Assembly: GCF_024168485.1 (NCBI RefSeq)
Contig: NZ_JALJVY010000005.1
Location: forward strand, 62,001 to 126,000
DNA length: 64,000 nt
Direction of reading: 5' to 3'
DNA from: Sphingobium sp. OAS761
GTDB taxonomy: Bacteria > Pseudomonadota > Alphaproteobacteria > Sphingomonadales > Sphingomonadaceae
Shown: piece after piece, positions 28,950-37,971 of the stretch
Layout of the letters: every line of letters starts with the position of its first letter
Position numbering within the stretch: position 1 is the first letter of the stretch
Notes under the pieces: model-generated
The model's input: the letters and a program-made list of their open reading frames with translations, nothing else
Database searches by the model: none
What the model was told of the DNA's origin: nothing
Position numbers and translations under genes: made by a program

Positions 28950-29828
28950 ATGTCCCACAAGCCGATTCGCAAAGCCATTTTCCCGGTTGCCGGCCTTGGC
29001 ACCCGATTCCTGCCTGCCACCAAGGCGGTGCCCAAGGAATTGCTGCCGGTGGTCGACCGACCGTTGATCCAATATGCGGTCGACGAGGCGCGCGAGGCAG
29101 GGATCGAGCAGATGATCTTCGTCACGGGGCGCGGCAAGGGCGCGATCGAGGATTATTTCGACATCGCCTTCGAGACCGAGATCACGCAGCGCGAGCGCGG
29201 CAAGGACCTGTCCGCCCTGGACGGCACGAGGCTGATGCCGGGCAATGCGGTGTTCCTGCGGCAGCAGGAGCCGCTGGGGCTGGGCCACGCCATCTGGGTG
29301 GCGCGCGACATCATCGGCGACGAGCCCTTCGCCATCCTGCTGCCCGACGAGTTCATGAAGGGCGGGCCGGGCCGGGGCTGCATGAAACAGATGGTCGAGG
29401 CCTATGAGCAGGTTGGCGGCAACCTGGTGTGCGCGCTGGAAATCCCGATGGCCGACACGCCCAGCTATGGCGTCATCGATCCCGGCGCACGCGACGGCGT
29501 GCTGACGGAGGTGAAGGGCCTGGTCGAAAAGCCCAAGCTGGGCACCGCGCCGTCCAACCTGATCGTGCCGGGGCGCTACATCCTGCAACCCGAGGTGATG
29601 ACCATCCTGCAAACGCAGGACAAGGGCGCGGGCGGCGAGATCCAGCTGACCGACGCCATGGCGGCGCTGATCGGCACGCAGCCCTTCCATGGCGTGACGT
29701 TCGACGGGCGCCGGTTCGATTGCGGGTCCAAGGCGGGCTATATCGAGGCCAACCTTGCGATCGCGCTGGAGCGCGAGGACCTGGGCGACCATATCCGCCG
29801 GTTCGCCACCGCCGAACTGGCGCAATAG
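28950..29828 (+). CDS. galU: UTP-glucose-1-phosphate uridylyltransferase
   Basis: 292 residues. The nucleotidyltransferase signature AIFPVAGLGTRFLPATKAVP and KELLPVVDRPLIQYAVDEA opens the protein; GLGHAIWVARDI, LLPDEFM and FDGRRFDCGSKAGY follow in the usual order. GalU makes UDP-glucose from UTP and glucose-1-phosphate for exopolysaccharide, LPS and glycolipid synthesis. The ATG at 28950 with GGAG upstream gives the standard N terminus. Convergent with the SDR gene 28 bases downstream. Confidence 0.97.
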   Translation: MSHKPIRKAIFPVAGLGTRFLPATKAVPKELLPVVDRPLIQYAVDEAREAGIEQMIFVTGRGKGAIEDYFDIAFETEITQRERGKDLSALDGTRLMPGNAVFLRQQEPLGLGHAIWVARDIIGDEPFAILLPDEFMKGGPGRGCMKQMVEAYEQVGGNLVCALEIPMADTPSYGVIDPGARDGVLTEVKGLVEKPKLGTAPSNLIVPGRYILQPEVMTILQTQDKGAGGEIQLTDAMAALIGTQPFHGVTFDGRRFDCGSKAGYIEANLAIALEREDLGDHIRRFATAELAQ

Positions 29829-29856
29829 GCGCTACGGCGCCGCGTCCGGCGGCGAA

Positions 29857-30612
29857 CTACAGACCCGACACCATATGGCCGCCGTCGACCACGATGTCGG
29901 CGCCGGTCATGTAGCGCCCCGCGTCGGAAGCCAGCAGCAGCAGCGGCCCGTCCAGATCCTGCGCCATGCCGACGCGCCCCTGCGGAATGCGCGCGATCAT
30001 CGCCTGACCCGCGCGGCTGGCCAGGAAACCGCGGTTCAGATCGGTTTCGACATAGCCGGGGCACAGCGCGTTGACGCGGATGCCGTGGGGCGCCCATTCC
30101 AGCGCCAGCGCACGGGTCAGCTGGACCACCCCCGCCTTGGCCGCCGCATAGGCCGCCACGTAGGAAGTCACGCGCAGGCCCAGGATCGACGCGATGTTGA
30201 CGATGCTGCCGCCGCGCCCGCCGGCGACCATTGCGCCGGCCGCCGCCTGCGCCACCCGGAACACGCCCGACAGATCGGTGTCGATGACCCGGGTCCAGTC
30301 GTCTTCCGCAACGTCGATCGTGGGTCCGCCATGCACGATGCCGGCATTGTTGACGACAATGTCATAGGCCGACCCCGCGAATGCCGCCGCGATCGTGGCG
30401 GGATCGCGCACGTCAAGCCGGACAGTGTCGGCCCGGCCGCCCTGCGCGACGATCTCCGCCGCCGCTTCGTCCAGCGCATCCGTGCGCCGCGCCGCCAGCG
30501 TGACGGCAACCCCGTGCTGCGCGAGGAGCGCGGCGAAGTGCCGACCAAGCCCGGAGGATGCGCCGGTGACCAGCGCGCGCCTGCCATCGAGGTCCTGCAT
30601 GGTCAAAGCCAT
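29857..30612 (-). CDS. Short-chain dehydrogenase/reductase
   Basis: 251 residues. Rossmann motif ALVTGASSGLGRHFA, the NNAG motif in VVNNAGIV, catalytic Ser in VNIASILG and the YxxxK motif in AYAAAKAGV are all present. The C terminus GADIVVDGGHMVSG is typical of FabG-like SDRs. It should be an NAD(P)H-dependent ketone or 3-oxoacyl reductase; the substrate is not evident. It follows ssb by 13 bases on the same strand. Confidence 0.9.
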   Translation of the reverse strand: MALTMQDLDGRRALVTGASSGLGRHFAALLAQHGVAVTLAARRTDALDEAAAEIVAQGGRADTVRLDVRDPATIAAAFAGSAYDIVVNNAGIVHGGPTIDVAEDDWTRVIDTDLSGVFRVAQAAAGAMVAGGRGGSIVNIASILGLRVTSYVAAYAAAKAGVVQLTRALALEWAPHGIRVNALCPGYVETDLNRGFLASRAGQAMIARIPQGRVGMAQDLDGPLLLLASDAGRYMTGADIVVDGGHMVSGL

Positions 30613-30625
30613 CGCTCAGCGGACG

Positions 30626-31192
30626 TCAGAACGGCACTTCGTCGTCCAGGTCATTGTCGAAATTGGGCCCGCCCGCGCCGCCGCCGCGCGATCCGCCGCC
30701 CTGCGACCGGCCACCGCTGAAGCCGCCACCGCCCTGGCCGCCGCCGAAATCGTCATAGTCGCCGCCGCCAAAGCCGCTCGATCCGCCACTCCAGTCGCTG
30801 ACGCCCTGCGACCGGCCGCCGCCCTGGCCGCCGCCGCCCGGTGCGCCGTCGAGCATGGTCAGCACCGCGCCGGGCCCCTGCAACACCACTTCGGTCGTGT
30901 AGCGGTCATTGCCCGACTGGTCCTGCCACTTGCGGGTGCGCAACTGCCCCTCGACATAGACCTTGCTGCCCTTGCGCAGATAGCGCTCGGCAACGCCCGC
31001 CAGCCCCTCGGAAAAGATCGCGACGCTGTGCCATTCGGTGCGCTCCTTGCGCTCGCCCGAATTGCGGTCCTTCCACGTCTCGGAGGTCGCGATGCGGATG
31101 TTGCACACCTTGCCGCCATTCTGGAAGCTCTTGACCTCCGGGTCGGCGCCCAGATTGCCGACCAGAATGACCTTGTTCACCGAGCCTGCCAT
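30626..31192 (-). CDS. ssb: Single-stranded DNA-binding protein
   Basis: 188 residues from the ATG at 31192, which has GGAGGAATC directly upstream. Residues 1-110 form the OB fold ([42 protein letters not shown]). A Gly-rich flexible linker follows, and the end is the acidic tip [10 protein letters not shown] that recruits repair and replication partners. SSB tetramers protect single-stranded DNA. It lies between feoB and the SDR, an unusual place relative to its common uvrA neighbour. Confidence 0.96.
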   Translation of the reverse strand: MAGSVNKVILVGNLGADPEVKSFQNGGKVCNIRIATSETWKDRNSGERKERTEWHSVAIFSEGLAGVAERYLRKGSKVYVEGQLRTRKWQDQSGNDRYTTEVVLQGPGAVLTMLDGAPGGGGQGGGRSQGVSDWSGGSSGFGGGDYDDFGGGQGGGGFSGGRSQGGGSRGGGAGGPNFDNDLDDEVPF

Positions 31193-31218
31193 GATTCCTC
31201 CGATAAATTGATCGGCCC

Positions 31219-33087
31219 TTATAGTCCCGCTGCGGTCGCGGTCCAGTAAGTTAGCCCGGCCGCGGCATAGGCAAGGACGAACAGATAGCCGACCATGAAC
31301 AGCGGCCACTTCCAGCCGTTGGTCTCACGCCGGGTGACGGCGATGGTGGAGATGCACTGCGGCGCGAACACGAACCAGGCGAGGAAGGCCAGCGCCGTCG
31401 CCAGCGACCAGCGGCCCTGCAGCCGGTCGCCCAGTTGCTGGCTGACGGCATCCTCATCGTCGCCCGCGTCGATCGCATAGACCGTGGCGATCGCCGACAC
31501 GGCGACTTCGCGCGCGGCCATGGTGGGCAGCAGCGCCAGCGAAATGTCGCGATTGAAGCCGATCGGCGCCACCAGCACATGGATGCCGGACGCGATCCGG
31601 CCGGCGATGCTATATTCCACCTGGCTGCGGCCTTCGGGCGCCTGCGGGAAGCTGGCAAGCACCCACAGCACGATGTTGGTGGCGAGGATGATGGTCCCCG
31701 CGCGCTTCAGGAAGATCACCGCGCGCTGCCACAGGCCGATCAGGATGTCCTGCGGCCGGGGCCACTGATATTTCGGCATTTCCATCAGGAATCCGCCGCT
31801 CTGCCCCCTGGTGACGGTCAGGCGCAGCGCCCAGGCCGCCAGCATCGCGCCGACGATGCCGCTGACATAGAGAGCGAACAGCACCAGCCCCTGCAGCCCG
31901 ATGCCCCAGCCCCCCCCAAACTCATAAACATCCCGCGCCGGGATGAAGGCGGCGATGATCAGGCCATAGACCGGCAGCCGTGCGGAGCAGGTCATCAGCG
32001 GCGCGATCAGGATCGTGGTCAGCCGGTCCTTGGGGTCCGCGATGGTCCGCGTCGCCATGATCCCCGGCACCGCGCAGGCAAAGGAGGAGAGCAGCGGGAT
32101 GAACGCCCGGCCCGACAGGCCCACCCGCGCCATCAGCGCGTCCATCAGGAAGGCGGCGCGCGCCATATAGCCGGTCGCCTCCAGCATCAGGATGAAGAAG
32201 AACAGGATCAGGATCTGCGGCAGGAAGACGATCACCGCGCCGACCCCGCCGACCACGCCCTGCAACAGGAAATCATGGACCAGTCCCGGCGGCAGGGTCG
32301 CCGTCACCGCCTCGCCCAGCGCCGTCACCCAGCCTTCCAGAAGGTCGGCGGGCGCCGTGGCCCAGCTGAACACCGCCTGGAACATCACGAACAGCAGCGC
32401 CAGCAGGATCAGGAAGCCGGCCACCGGATGCAGCAGCACCCGGTCCACCGCCGACGTCAGCCGGCGGGACGGCGTTTCCCGCACGATGGCCGCACGCGCG
32501 ACCCGGCGCGCCTCCAGCCGCAGCGCATCGAAATCCCGGTCGGGCGCCGAAGGACGGATCATGCCGCCCGCGCCGTCCATCGCCTGTTGCAGCGCGTCGC
32601 GCAGATGGTCGAGCCCGCGCCGCCGCACCGCGACCGTCGGGATCACCGGCACGCCCAGTTCGCGCGAGAGCACCGCCGCGTCCAGTTCCAGCCCGTCGCG
32701 CGTGGCGAGATCCACCATGTTGAGCGCGACCACCGTGGGCAGGCCCAACGCGATGAGTTCGAGCGCGAACCGCAGATGATTATCGAGGTTCGACGCGTCG
32801 ACGACGACGACCAGCGCATCGGGCAGCTTTTCCCCCGCCTGCCGGCCCAGCACCACGTCGCGCGTCACCTGTTCGTCCGGGCTGCCGGGGCTGAGGCTGT
32901 AGGTGCCGGGCAGATCGACCAGTTCGACCGGCCGCCCGTCCGCCAACGACAGGCGGCCCGCCTTTCGCTCCACCGTGACGCCCGGATAATTGCCCAGTTT
33001 CTGCCGCGCGCCGGTCAGCGCGTTGAACAGCGCGCTCTTGCCCGCATTGGGATTGCCCACCAGCGCGACCAGCGGAAATCCGCTCAT
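31219..33087 (-). CDS. feoB: Ferrous iron transporter FeoB
   Basis: 622 residues. The N-terminal G domain has GNPNAGKS (G1, about residues 10-17), the G3 motif [18 protein letters not shown] and NMVD (G4). A helical spacer precedes two Gate domains ([20 protein letters not shown] and [19 protein letters not shown]) with about eight membrane segments. FeoB takes up Fe2+ across the inner membrane. It is shorter than E. coli FeoB (773), lacking the C-terminal FeoC-linked region. Its start overlaps the feoA stop by 4 bases. Confidence 0.95.
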   Translation of the reverse strand: MSGFPLVALVGNPNAGKSALFNALTGARQKLGNYPGVTVERKAGRLSLADGRPVELVDLPGTYSLSPGSPDEQVTRDVVLGRQAGEKLPDALVVVVDASNLDNHLRFALELIALGLPTVVALNMVDLATRDGLELDAAVLSRELGVPVIPTVAVRRRGLDHLRDALQQAMDGAGGMIRPSAPDRDFDALRLEARRVARAAIVRETPSRRLTSAVDRVLLHPVAGFLILLALLFVMFQAVFSWATAPADLLEGWVTALGEAVTATLPPGLVHDFLLQGVVGGVGAVIVFLPQILILFFFILMLEATGYMARAAFLMDALMARVGLSGRAFIPLLSSFACAVPGIMATRTIADPKDRLTTILIAPLMTCSARLPVYGLIIAAFIPARDVYEFGGGWGIGLQGLVLFALYVSGIVGAMLAAWALRLTVTRGQSGGFLMEMPKYQWPRPQDILIGLWQRAVIFLKRAGTIILATNIVLWVLASFPQAPEGRSQVEYSIAGRIASGIHVLVAPIGFNRDISLALLPTMAAREVAVSAIATVYAIDAGDDEDAVSQQLGDRLQGRWSLATALAFLAWFVFAPQCISTIAVTRRETNGWKWPLFMVGYLFVLAYAAAGLTYWTATAAGL

Positions 33088-33371
33088 GCGGCCACGTCCT
33101 GCTCGCCGGTGCGGACTTCGCCGGTGCGGACTTCGATGGCGGCGGCATGGGCGCGTCGCATGGCGATGGTCATGCGCCCGACCTTGCAGGCGATCGGCCC
33201 CCGCCCCCACAGGCCGCCATGATGCAGCGCCTCTACGCTGGCGCCTTCGCACATGCCGAATTCGCGCAGCCGCTGGCCCTCCGCCGGAGACAGGGCGGAC
33301 CAGTCAATCATGTCGACATAGGCGGGCTGGCGCAGGGGCAGGTCGGTCAGGCGCAACGATATTCCACTCAC
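33084..33371 (-). CDS. feoA: FeoA-domain protein
   Basis: 95 residues from the GTG at 33371; a TTG at 33398 is the alternative, but it overlaps a palindrome. The SH3-like FeoA fold is visible in RLREFGMCEGASVEALHHGG and PIACKVGRMTIAMRRAHAAA, ending the domain about residue 80. FeoA binds the FeoB G domain and supports ferrous iron uptake. The stop overlaps feoB (ATGA), as in most feoAB operons. A 12-bp palindrome lies 23 bases upstream. Confidence 0.9.
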   Translation of the reverse strand: MSGISLRLTDLPLRQPAYVDMIDWSALSPAEGQRLREFGMCEGASVEALHHGGLWGRGPIACKVGRMTIAMRRAHAAAIEVRTGEVRTGEQDVAA

Positions 33372-33393
33372 AGGCTGTCTGCTGCGAGTGACT

Positions 33394-33405
33394 ATCAATA
33401 TTGAT
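33394..33405. promoter_or_regulatory. Candidate operator upstream of feoAB
   Basis: ATCAATATTGAT is a perfect 12-bp palindrome in an AT-rich patch just before feoA. Position and base content suit a repressor site, and ferrous uptake genes are normally iron-regulated; which regulator is inference. Confidence 0.45.
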
Positions 33406-33434
33406 TGGGGATGGCCAGTGGATTCCGTGCCGGT

Positions 33435-34091
33435 TCACACCGCCGGATAGCGCAACCGCCCGATGAAGCGCGACAGGCTGAGCCGCTCTCCACCGCCCGC
33501 ATTGCGCACGCCGGCCTTGAACTTTTCGAACCGCATGACGCCTTCTATCCGTCGGGCCAGGAAGGCGCGGCTGTCCGCCTGTCCGGCGCTTTCGTCGTCC
33601 AGAAAGACCAGCAGGGTCGCGGCATAGACCGCGCTGAGCGTCGCGCGCTTGCTGTAATGGGCAAAGCTGGTGGCGCTATCGCCGGCGGCACGCCACATGG
33701 TGTCGGCCGCGCGCCAGCCCAGCGCGGCGGCGCGACGCGCATTGACCGGCATGGCCAGCACCGCCAGCGCGCGGCGCAGCGCCTCCCGCTCCGGCGCCAG
33801 CAGGTCCAGCCGCGCCTCGACCAGTGCCAGGATGCGGCGGCGAACCGACAGGCCGTCCAGCATCGCGGCCGGGACGGCGTTCAGCATCGCCGTGTCGATG
33901 GCGGCGAACCAGGCGTCGATCATGCCCATCGCCCCGTCGGCGAAGGCCAGCCGGGCGATGTCGGGATCGATGCCCCGTTCCCGCGCCGCCATGTCCACAG
34001 CCTGCGGACGCCAGCCGTCGAACGCGGCGTGGCGCGGCAACAGCGGCGCCAGCGTCGCGCGCAGTTCGTCCAGAGTGAGATCCTCGGTCAT
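33435..34091 (-). CDS. COQ9 family protein
   Basis: 218 residues. The C-terminal half contains ADTMWRAAGDSATSFAHYSK and RATLSAVYAATLLVFLDD, the characteristic COQ9 region. COQ9 binds isoprenoid lipid and helps deliver the ubiquinone precursor to COQ7-type hydroxylases; the N-terminal part resembles TetR-like helices. Ubiquinone is the quinone of alphaproteobacteria. It starts 9 bases after the EamA gene ends, both on the minus strand, and lies upstream of feoA. Confidence 0.9.
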   Translation of the reverse strand: MTEDLTLDELRATLAPLLPRHAAFDGWRPQAVDMAARERGIDPDIARLAFADGAMGMIDAWFAAIDTAMLNAVPAAMLDGLSVRRRILALVEARLDLLAPEREALRRALAVLAMPVNARRAAALGWRAADTMWRAAGDSATSFAHYSKRATLSAVYAATLLVFLDDESAGQADSRAFLARRIEGVMRFEKFKAGVRNAGGGERLSLSRFIGRLRYPAV

Positions 34092-34100
34092 GCCGACAGT

Positions 34101-34982
34101 CTAGGCACGCGCGGGCAGGCGCACAAGCACCAGCGCGACCGCGACCGCGATCGTGCCGGCAAGGTCGGTCGCGGTCAGCCATTCACCGAACAGCAGCCAG
34201 CCCAGCAAGGCGCCCATGGCCGGTTGCAACAGCAGGCTGAGGCCCAGCACCAGCGGCGAGAAATAGCCCATCGCATAGGTCAACAAACCCTGCCCTACCA
34301 GTTGGCTGGAAAGGGCGAGGGCGACGACGGGCGTCCAGTCGCCCGGCATCACCGTTTCGCCCAGGGCCCATGCACACAGCAGCAGGGCGGGGGCACCCGC
34401 CATGCTGGACACGGCGAGCACCGACCAGCTTTCCAGCCGCCGCCGCGCGCCCTGCACGATCAGCAGATAGGCGGTATAGAATGTCCCCGCGAGCAGGCAC
34501 AGAAGATCGCCGTGCAGATAGGCGGCCGACAATTCGTAGCTGCCGCCCATCAGCGCCGCGGCGCCCAGCGCCGCCAGCACCAATGCCGCCGCCTGCGGCC
34601 GGGCCGGCCGCTGGCGCAGCACCAGCAGGGCCCAGAGCGGCAGCAGCAGCGCGCTCATGTTGGCAAACAGCGTCGCATTGGCGATCTTCGTATCCAATAT
34701 GCCCAGATGCCATGCCGCCAGATCGCCCGCGAACAGCAGGCCCGCCGTCAGCATCGCCGCCCATTCCGCCGGTCGCGGCGGCAGGCGGCGCAGGCCCGAC
34801 CAAGCCAGCGCGGCCAGAACCGGCAAAGCCAGCGCGAGTCGCCAGAAGGCGGCGGACACCGGCCCGACATCCGCCAGGCGCACGAAGGTCGGGCCGAGCG
34901 CGAGAAAGACATTGGCCAGCACGAGCGCCGGAAAGGCGAAGCGCGGCGCATCTGTTCGCATGGCGGGGCTTGAAGTCGGCAT
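34101..34982 (-). CDS. DMT superfamily (EamA) transporter
   Basis: 293 residues with about ten membrane segments arranged as two EamA repeats. LANVFLALGPTFVRLADVGP with AFWRLALALPVLAALAW marks the first, and SQLVGQGLLTYAMGYFSPLV with PAMGALLGWLLFGEWLTATD the second. EamA proteins usually export amino acids or other small metabolites; the substrate is unknown. The ATG at 34982 is used; one at 34961 is possible. It precedes COQ9 on the strand and diverges from the Old Yellow Enzyme gene with 73 bases between. Confidence 0.88.
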   Translation of the reverse strand: MPTSSPAMRTDAPRFAFPALVLANVFLALGPTFVRLADVGPVSAAFWRLALALPVLAALAWSGLRRLPPRPAEWAAMLTAGLLFAGDLAAWHLGILDTKIANATLFANMSALLLPLWALLVLRQRPARPQAAALVLAALGAAALMGGSYELSAAYLHGDLLCLLAGTFYTAYLLIVQGARRRLESWSVLAVSSMAGAPALLLCAWALGETVMPGDWTPVVALALSSQLVGQGLLTYAMGYFSPLVLGLSLLLQPAMGALLGWLLFGEWLTATDLAGTIAVAVALVLVRLPARA

Positions 34983-35055
34983 CGCGGCTCCCTAGCTGGC
35001 TTTCCGAACCAAGTCCCGTTGCAAATCGCAACTATGTTGGAAAGGGGAAATTGAC

Positions 35056-36138
35056 GTGCCGACCCTGTTCGATCCCATCCAGTACGGCGCCCTGTCGGCG
35101 CCCAATCGCGTGGTCATGGCCCCGCTGACCCGGGCGCGGGCGACTCGCGCCCATGTCCCCACGCCGATCATGGCCGATTATTATCGCCAGCGCGCGGGCG
35201 CGGGCCTGATCATCAGCGAAGGCGTCGGCGTGTCGCAGCAGGGCATGGGCTGGCCCCATGCGGCGGGATTGTGGAACGAGGAGCAGGTCGAGGGATGGCG
35301 GGGCGTGACCGATGCGGTGCATCAGGCCGGCGGTCGCATCCTGGCCCAGCTCTGGCACATGGGCCGGCTGGTCCATTCGAGCGTGACCGGCGAGCAGCCC
35401 GTTGGGCCCAGCGCCCTGACCGCGCCCGGCCATGCCCACAGCTATGACGGCAACAAGCCCTATGAGCAGCCCCGCGCCCTGGGCCTGGACGAGTTGCCGG
35501 GGATCGCCGCGACCTTCGCGCAGGCCGCCCGCAACGCCATCGCCGCCGGGTTCGACGGCGTGCAGATCCACGGCGCCAACGGGTATCTGATCGACGAATT
35601 CCTGCGCGACGGCGCCAACCACCGCACCGATGCCTATGGCGGCAGCCCGGAAAATCGCGTCCGCCTGCTGCGGGAGGTCACGCAGGCGGTGGCGGGCGCG
35701 GTCGGCGCCGGGCGCACTGCGCTGCGCCTGTCGCTGAACGGCGCGTCCCAGGGCACCGACGACAGCGACCCCGCCAGCCTCTCGCTGGCCGTGGCGCAGG
35801 CACTGGAGCCGATCGGCATCGCGTTCCTGGAGTTGCGGGAACTCAAGCCCGGCGGCACGCGCGGGGCCAGCGACGTTCCGCGCCAGTCTCCGCTGATCCG
35901 CCAGCATTTCAGCGGCAAGCTGGTGCTGAACAGCGATTATGACGCGCAGAGCGCGCAGGCCGACCTTGCCAGCGGGCTGGCCGACGGGATCAGTTTCGGC
36001 CGGCCGTTCATCGGCAATCCGGACCTGGTCGACCGGCTGCGCACCGGCGCACCGCTGAACCCGGCGCGGGCCGACCTGTTCTACACGCAGGGCGCCGAAG
36101 GCTATACCGACTATCCGGCGGTTCAGGCGGCCGCTTGA
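35056..36138 (+). CDS. Old Yellow Enzyme family alkene reductase (NemA-like)
   Basis: 360 residues from a GTG at 35056 with AAAGGGGAAA upstream. The FMN barrel opens with LFDPIQYGALSAPNRVVMAP; the substrate-binding pair is His-x-x-Asn in VQIHGANGYLIDEFL, and DAYGGSPENRVR and ISFGRPFIGNPDLV are the typical later motifs. These enzymes reduce activated C=C bonds of enals, maleimides or nitro compounds with NADPH. Convergent with the riboflavin operon, whose product FMN it binds, though that closeness may be chance. Confidence 0.93.
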   Translation: MPTLFDPIQYGALSAPNRVVMAPLTRARATRAHVPTPIMADYYRQRAGAGLIISEGVGVSQQGMGWPHAAGLWNEEQVEGWRGVTDAVHQAGGRILAQLWHMGRLVHSSVTGEQPVGPSALTAPGHAHSYDGNKPYEQPRALGLDELPGIAATFAQAARNAIAAGFDGVQIHGANGYLIDEFLRDGANHRTDAYGGSPENRVRLLREVTQAVAGAVGAGRTALRLSLNGASQGTDDSDPASLSLAVAQALEPIGIAFLELRELKPGGTRGASDVPRQSPLIRQHFSGKLVLNSDYDAQSAQADLASGLADGISFGRPFIGNPDLVDRLRTGAPLNPARADLFYTQGAEGYTDYPAVQAAA

Positions 36139-36144
36139 CGGAAT

Positions 36145-36168
36145 GGAGGTTCCCGCAGGGGAGCCTCC
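36145..36168. terminator. Hairpin between convergent OYE and ribH genes
   Basis: GGAGG-T-TCCC (36145-36154) pairs with GGGA-G-CCTCC (36159-36168) around a four-base loop. No T-run follows on either strand, so it is a weaker terminator candidate. Confidence 0.4.
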
Positions 36169-36174
36169 CGACGA

Positions 36175-36597
36175 TCAGGCGCCGAACTTTTCGCGCAGGG
36201 CCAGCATGGCGATAGCGGCCTTCGCCGCTTCGCCGCCCTTGTCCTTTTCGTCCATGCGCGCGCGGGTCAGTGCCTGCGCCTCATTTTCCACCGTCAGGAT
36301 GCCGTTGCCGATGGCGATGCCGTCCATGCTGAGCGCCATCAGGCCGCGCGCGCTTTCGTTCGACACCACTTCGAAATGATAGGTTTCGCCGCGGATCACG
36401 ACGCCGATCGCGACGAAACCGTCATAGCGGCCGCTTTCCGCCGCCAGCGCGATCGCACCGGGGATTTCCAGAGCACCCGGCACCGTCACGACGTCATATT
36501 TGTGGCCGCCGTCGTCGAGCGCCGCCTTGGCGCCTTCGATCAGCAGGTCGTTGAGACGCGTATAGAAGCGCGCCTCGACAATCAGGAATTTGGCCAT
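36175..36597 (-). CDS. ribH: 6,7-dimethyl-8-ribityllumazine synthase
   Basis: 140 residues. It joins the ribityl-pyrimidine with dihydroxybutanone phosphate in the second-last step of riboflavin synthesis. Seen motifs: [39 protein letters not shown] and [17 protein letters not shown]. It is the last gene of the operon, starting 14 bases after ribB. A GGAGCGCGAAGCC ribosome site precedes the ATG. All motifs of the active lumazine synthase are in place. Confidence 0.96.
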   Translation of the reverse strand: MAKFLIVEARFYTRLNDLLIEGAKAALDDGGHKYDVVTVPGALEIPGAIALAAESGRYDGFVAIGVVIRGETYHFEVVSNESARGLMALSMDGIAIGNGILTVENEAQALTRARMDEKDKGGEAAKAAIAMLALREKFGA

Positions 36598-36611
36598 GGC
36601 TTCGCGCTCCT

Positions 36612-37895
36612 TCAGGAATTGATCGCCCGGTGCCCAACCACGGCCAGGTCGTAGCCGTCAAGCGCGATCAGGCTGTGGTGGCTGTTGGTCAGCAAGACCA
36701 TGTCATGCACGGCGAGGTCCGCCAGAATCTGTGCACCAACGCCATAGTCCCGCAATTCGTCCATGCCCGTGCCCGATTCGCCGGCATGATGCCGCAGCAC
36801 CCGGGTCAGGAAATCATTCTGGGACGGCGTGGTCAGGATGACGATGATGCCAGCGCCCGCTTCCGCGATGATTTCCATGGACTTGGCCAGCAGCCCCGCG
36901 CGCGGGCTGTCATTGCCGTAGACATCGTCCATCAGCGACAATTGATGCATCCGCACCAGGGTCGGCTGGTCGGCGTCGATCTTGCCCTTTTGCAACACCA
37001 TCTGTTCGCTGCGGGTCGCCTTGTTATAGAAGCTGATCGCCTTCCAGTCGCCGCCCCATTTGCTGTGGAATGTGGTCTCGGCCCGGCGTTCGACCATATG
37101 GTCGTGCCGGCGGCGATAGGCGATCAGGTCACGGATCGTGCCGATCTTCAGCTTGTGCTTCTGGGCGAAGGGAATGAGGTCGTCCAGTCGCGCCATCGTC
37201 CCGTCGTCCTTCATGATCTCGCAGATCACGCCCGAGGGATTGAGCCCCGCCAGCCGCGCCACGTCGACCGCCGCCTCGGTATGGCCGGTGCGCACCAGCA
37301 CGCCGCCGTCGCGCGCCACCAGCGGGAACACATGCCCCGGCGTGACGATGTCGTCCTTCCCCTTCGACCCGTCGATCGCCACGGAGATGGTGCGCGCCCG
37401 GTCGGCGGCGGAAATGCCGGTGGTCACGCCATCGCGCGCCTCGATCGATACGGTGAAGGCGGTTTCGTGCCGCGTGCCGTTGTGCCGGCTCATCAGGTCG
37501 AGACCGAGCTGGTCGACACGGTCCTTCGTCAGCGCAAGGCAGATGAGGCCGCGCCCGTGCATCGCCATGAAATTGACCGCGTCCGGCGTCGCCATCTGCG
37601 CGGGGATGACCAGGTCGCCCTCATTTTCCCGGTCCTCGTCATCGACCAGTATGAACATGCGGCCGTTGCGGGCCTCGTTGATGATCTCTTCCGGGCTGGC
37701 GAGCGCGGTGCCGCCTTCGCGCTTGAGCAGATAGGCCTCCAGCTTGCCCAGCGTTTCGGCGGTCGGGTTCCAGTCGGCCTCGCCCAGCTTGCGCAGCGAA
37801 TTGGCGTGCAGGCCGGCAGCGCGCGCCAGGCCGGATCGGGACATGCCGCCTTCGGTGACGAGATTGCGGACGGTATCAAGTAGCGCGGACGACAT
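36612..37895 (-). CDS. ribB: DHBP synthase with N-terminal HTH and degenerate GCHII domain
   Basis: 427 residues from the ATG at 37895 (AGGAG 7 bases upstream). Three parts can be read. Residues about 1-60 look like a Cro/XRE-type helix-turn-helix, with [20 protein letters not shown] as the HTH core and [12 protein letters not shown] after it. Residues about 66-275 are a complete DHBP synthase with [10 protein letters not shown] (acidic loop at 85-94) and [18 protein letters not shown]. Residues about 280-427 align in shape with GTP cyclohydrolase II, but the zinc cysteines are absent, so this domain should be inactive. It makes the four-carbon riboflavin precursor from ribulose-5-phosphate. 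Whether the HTH binds DNA is inference; an 18-bp inverted repeat sits upstream. Confidence 0.93.
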   Translation of the reverse strand: MSSALLDTVRNLVTEGGMSRSGLARAAGLHANSLRKLGEADWNPTAETLGKLEAYLLKREGGTALASPEEIINEARNGRMFILVDDEDRENEGDLVIPAQMATPDAVNFMAMHGRGLICLALTKDRVDQLGLDLMSRHNGTRHETAFTVSIEARDGVTTGISAADRARTISVAIDGSKGKDDIVTPGHVFPLVARDGGVLVRTGHTEAAVDVARLAGLNPSGVICEIMKDDGTMARLDDLIPFAQKHKLKIGTIRDLIAYRRRHDHMVERRAETTFHSKWGGDWKAISFYNKATRSEQMVLQKGKIDADQPTLVRMHQLSLMDDVYGNDSPRAGLLAKSMEIIAEAGAGIIVILTTPSQNDFLTRVLRHHAGESGTGMDELRDYGVGAQILADLAVHDMVLLTNSHHSLIALDGYDLAVVGHRAINS

Positions 37896-37928
37896 GGAAC
37901 GACTCCTAACCCGGATAGTATGTCGCAT

Positions 37929-37946
37929 ATCACATCGTGATGTGAT
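37929..37946. promoter_or_regulatory. 18-bp inverted repeat upstream of ribB, candidate operator
   Basis: ATCACATC-GT-GATGTGAT is a perfect inverted repeat with 8-bp arms, 33 bases upstream of the ribB start, inside the 66-base ribE-ribB gap. Size and symmetry suit a dimeric HTH protein. The neighbouring gene product itself has an HTH domain, which suggests autoregulation by inference. Confidence 0.55.
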
Positions 37947-37960
37947 TAATTCAAGTAGAA

Positions 37961-37971
37961 ATCACATTGTG
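37961..37971. promoter_or_regulatory. Second related site at the ribE stop codon
   Basis: ATCACATTGTG repeats the ATCACAT half site and contains the dyad CACA-T-TGTG. It begins 32 bases after the first half of the inverted repeat, about three helical turns, so the two could be bound on one face of the DNA. Confidence 0.4.
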
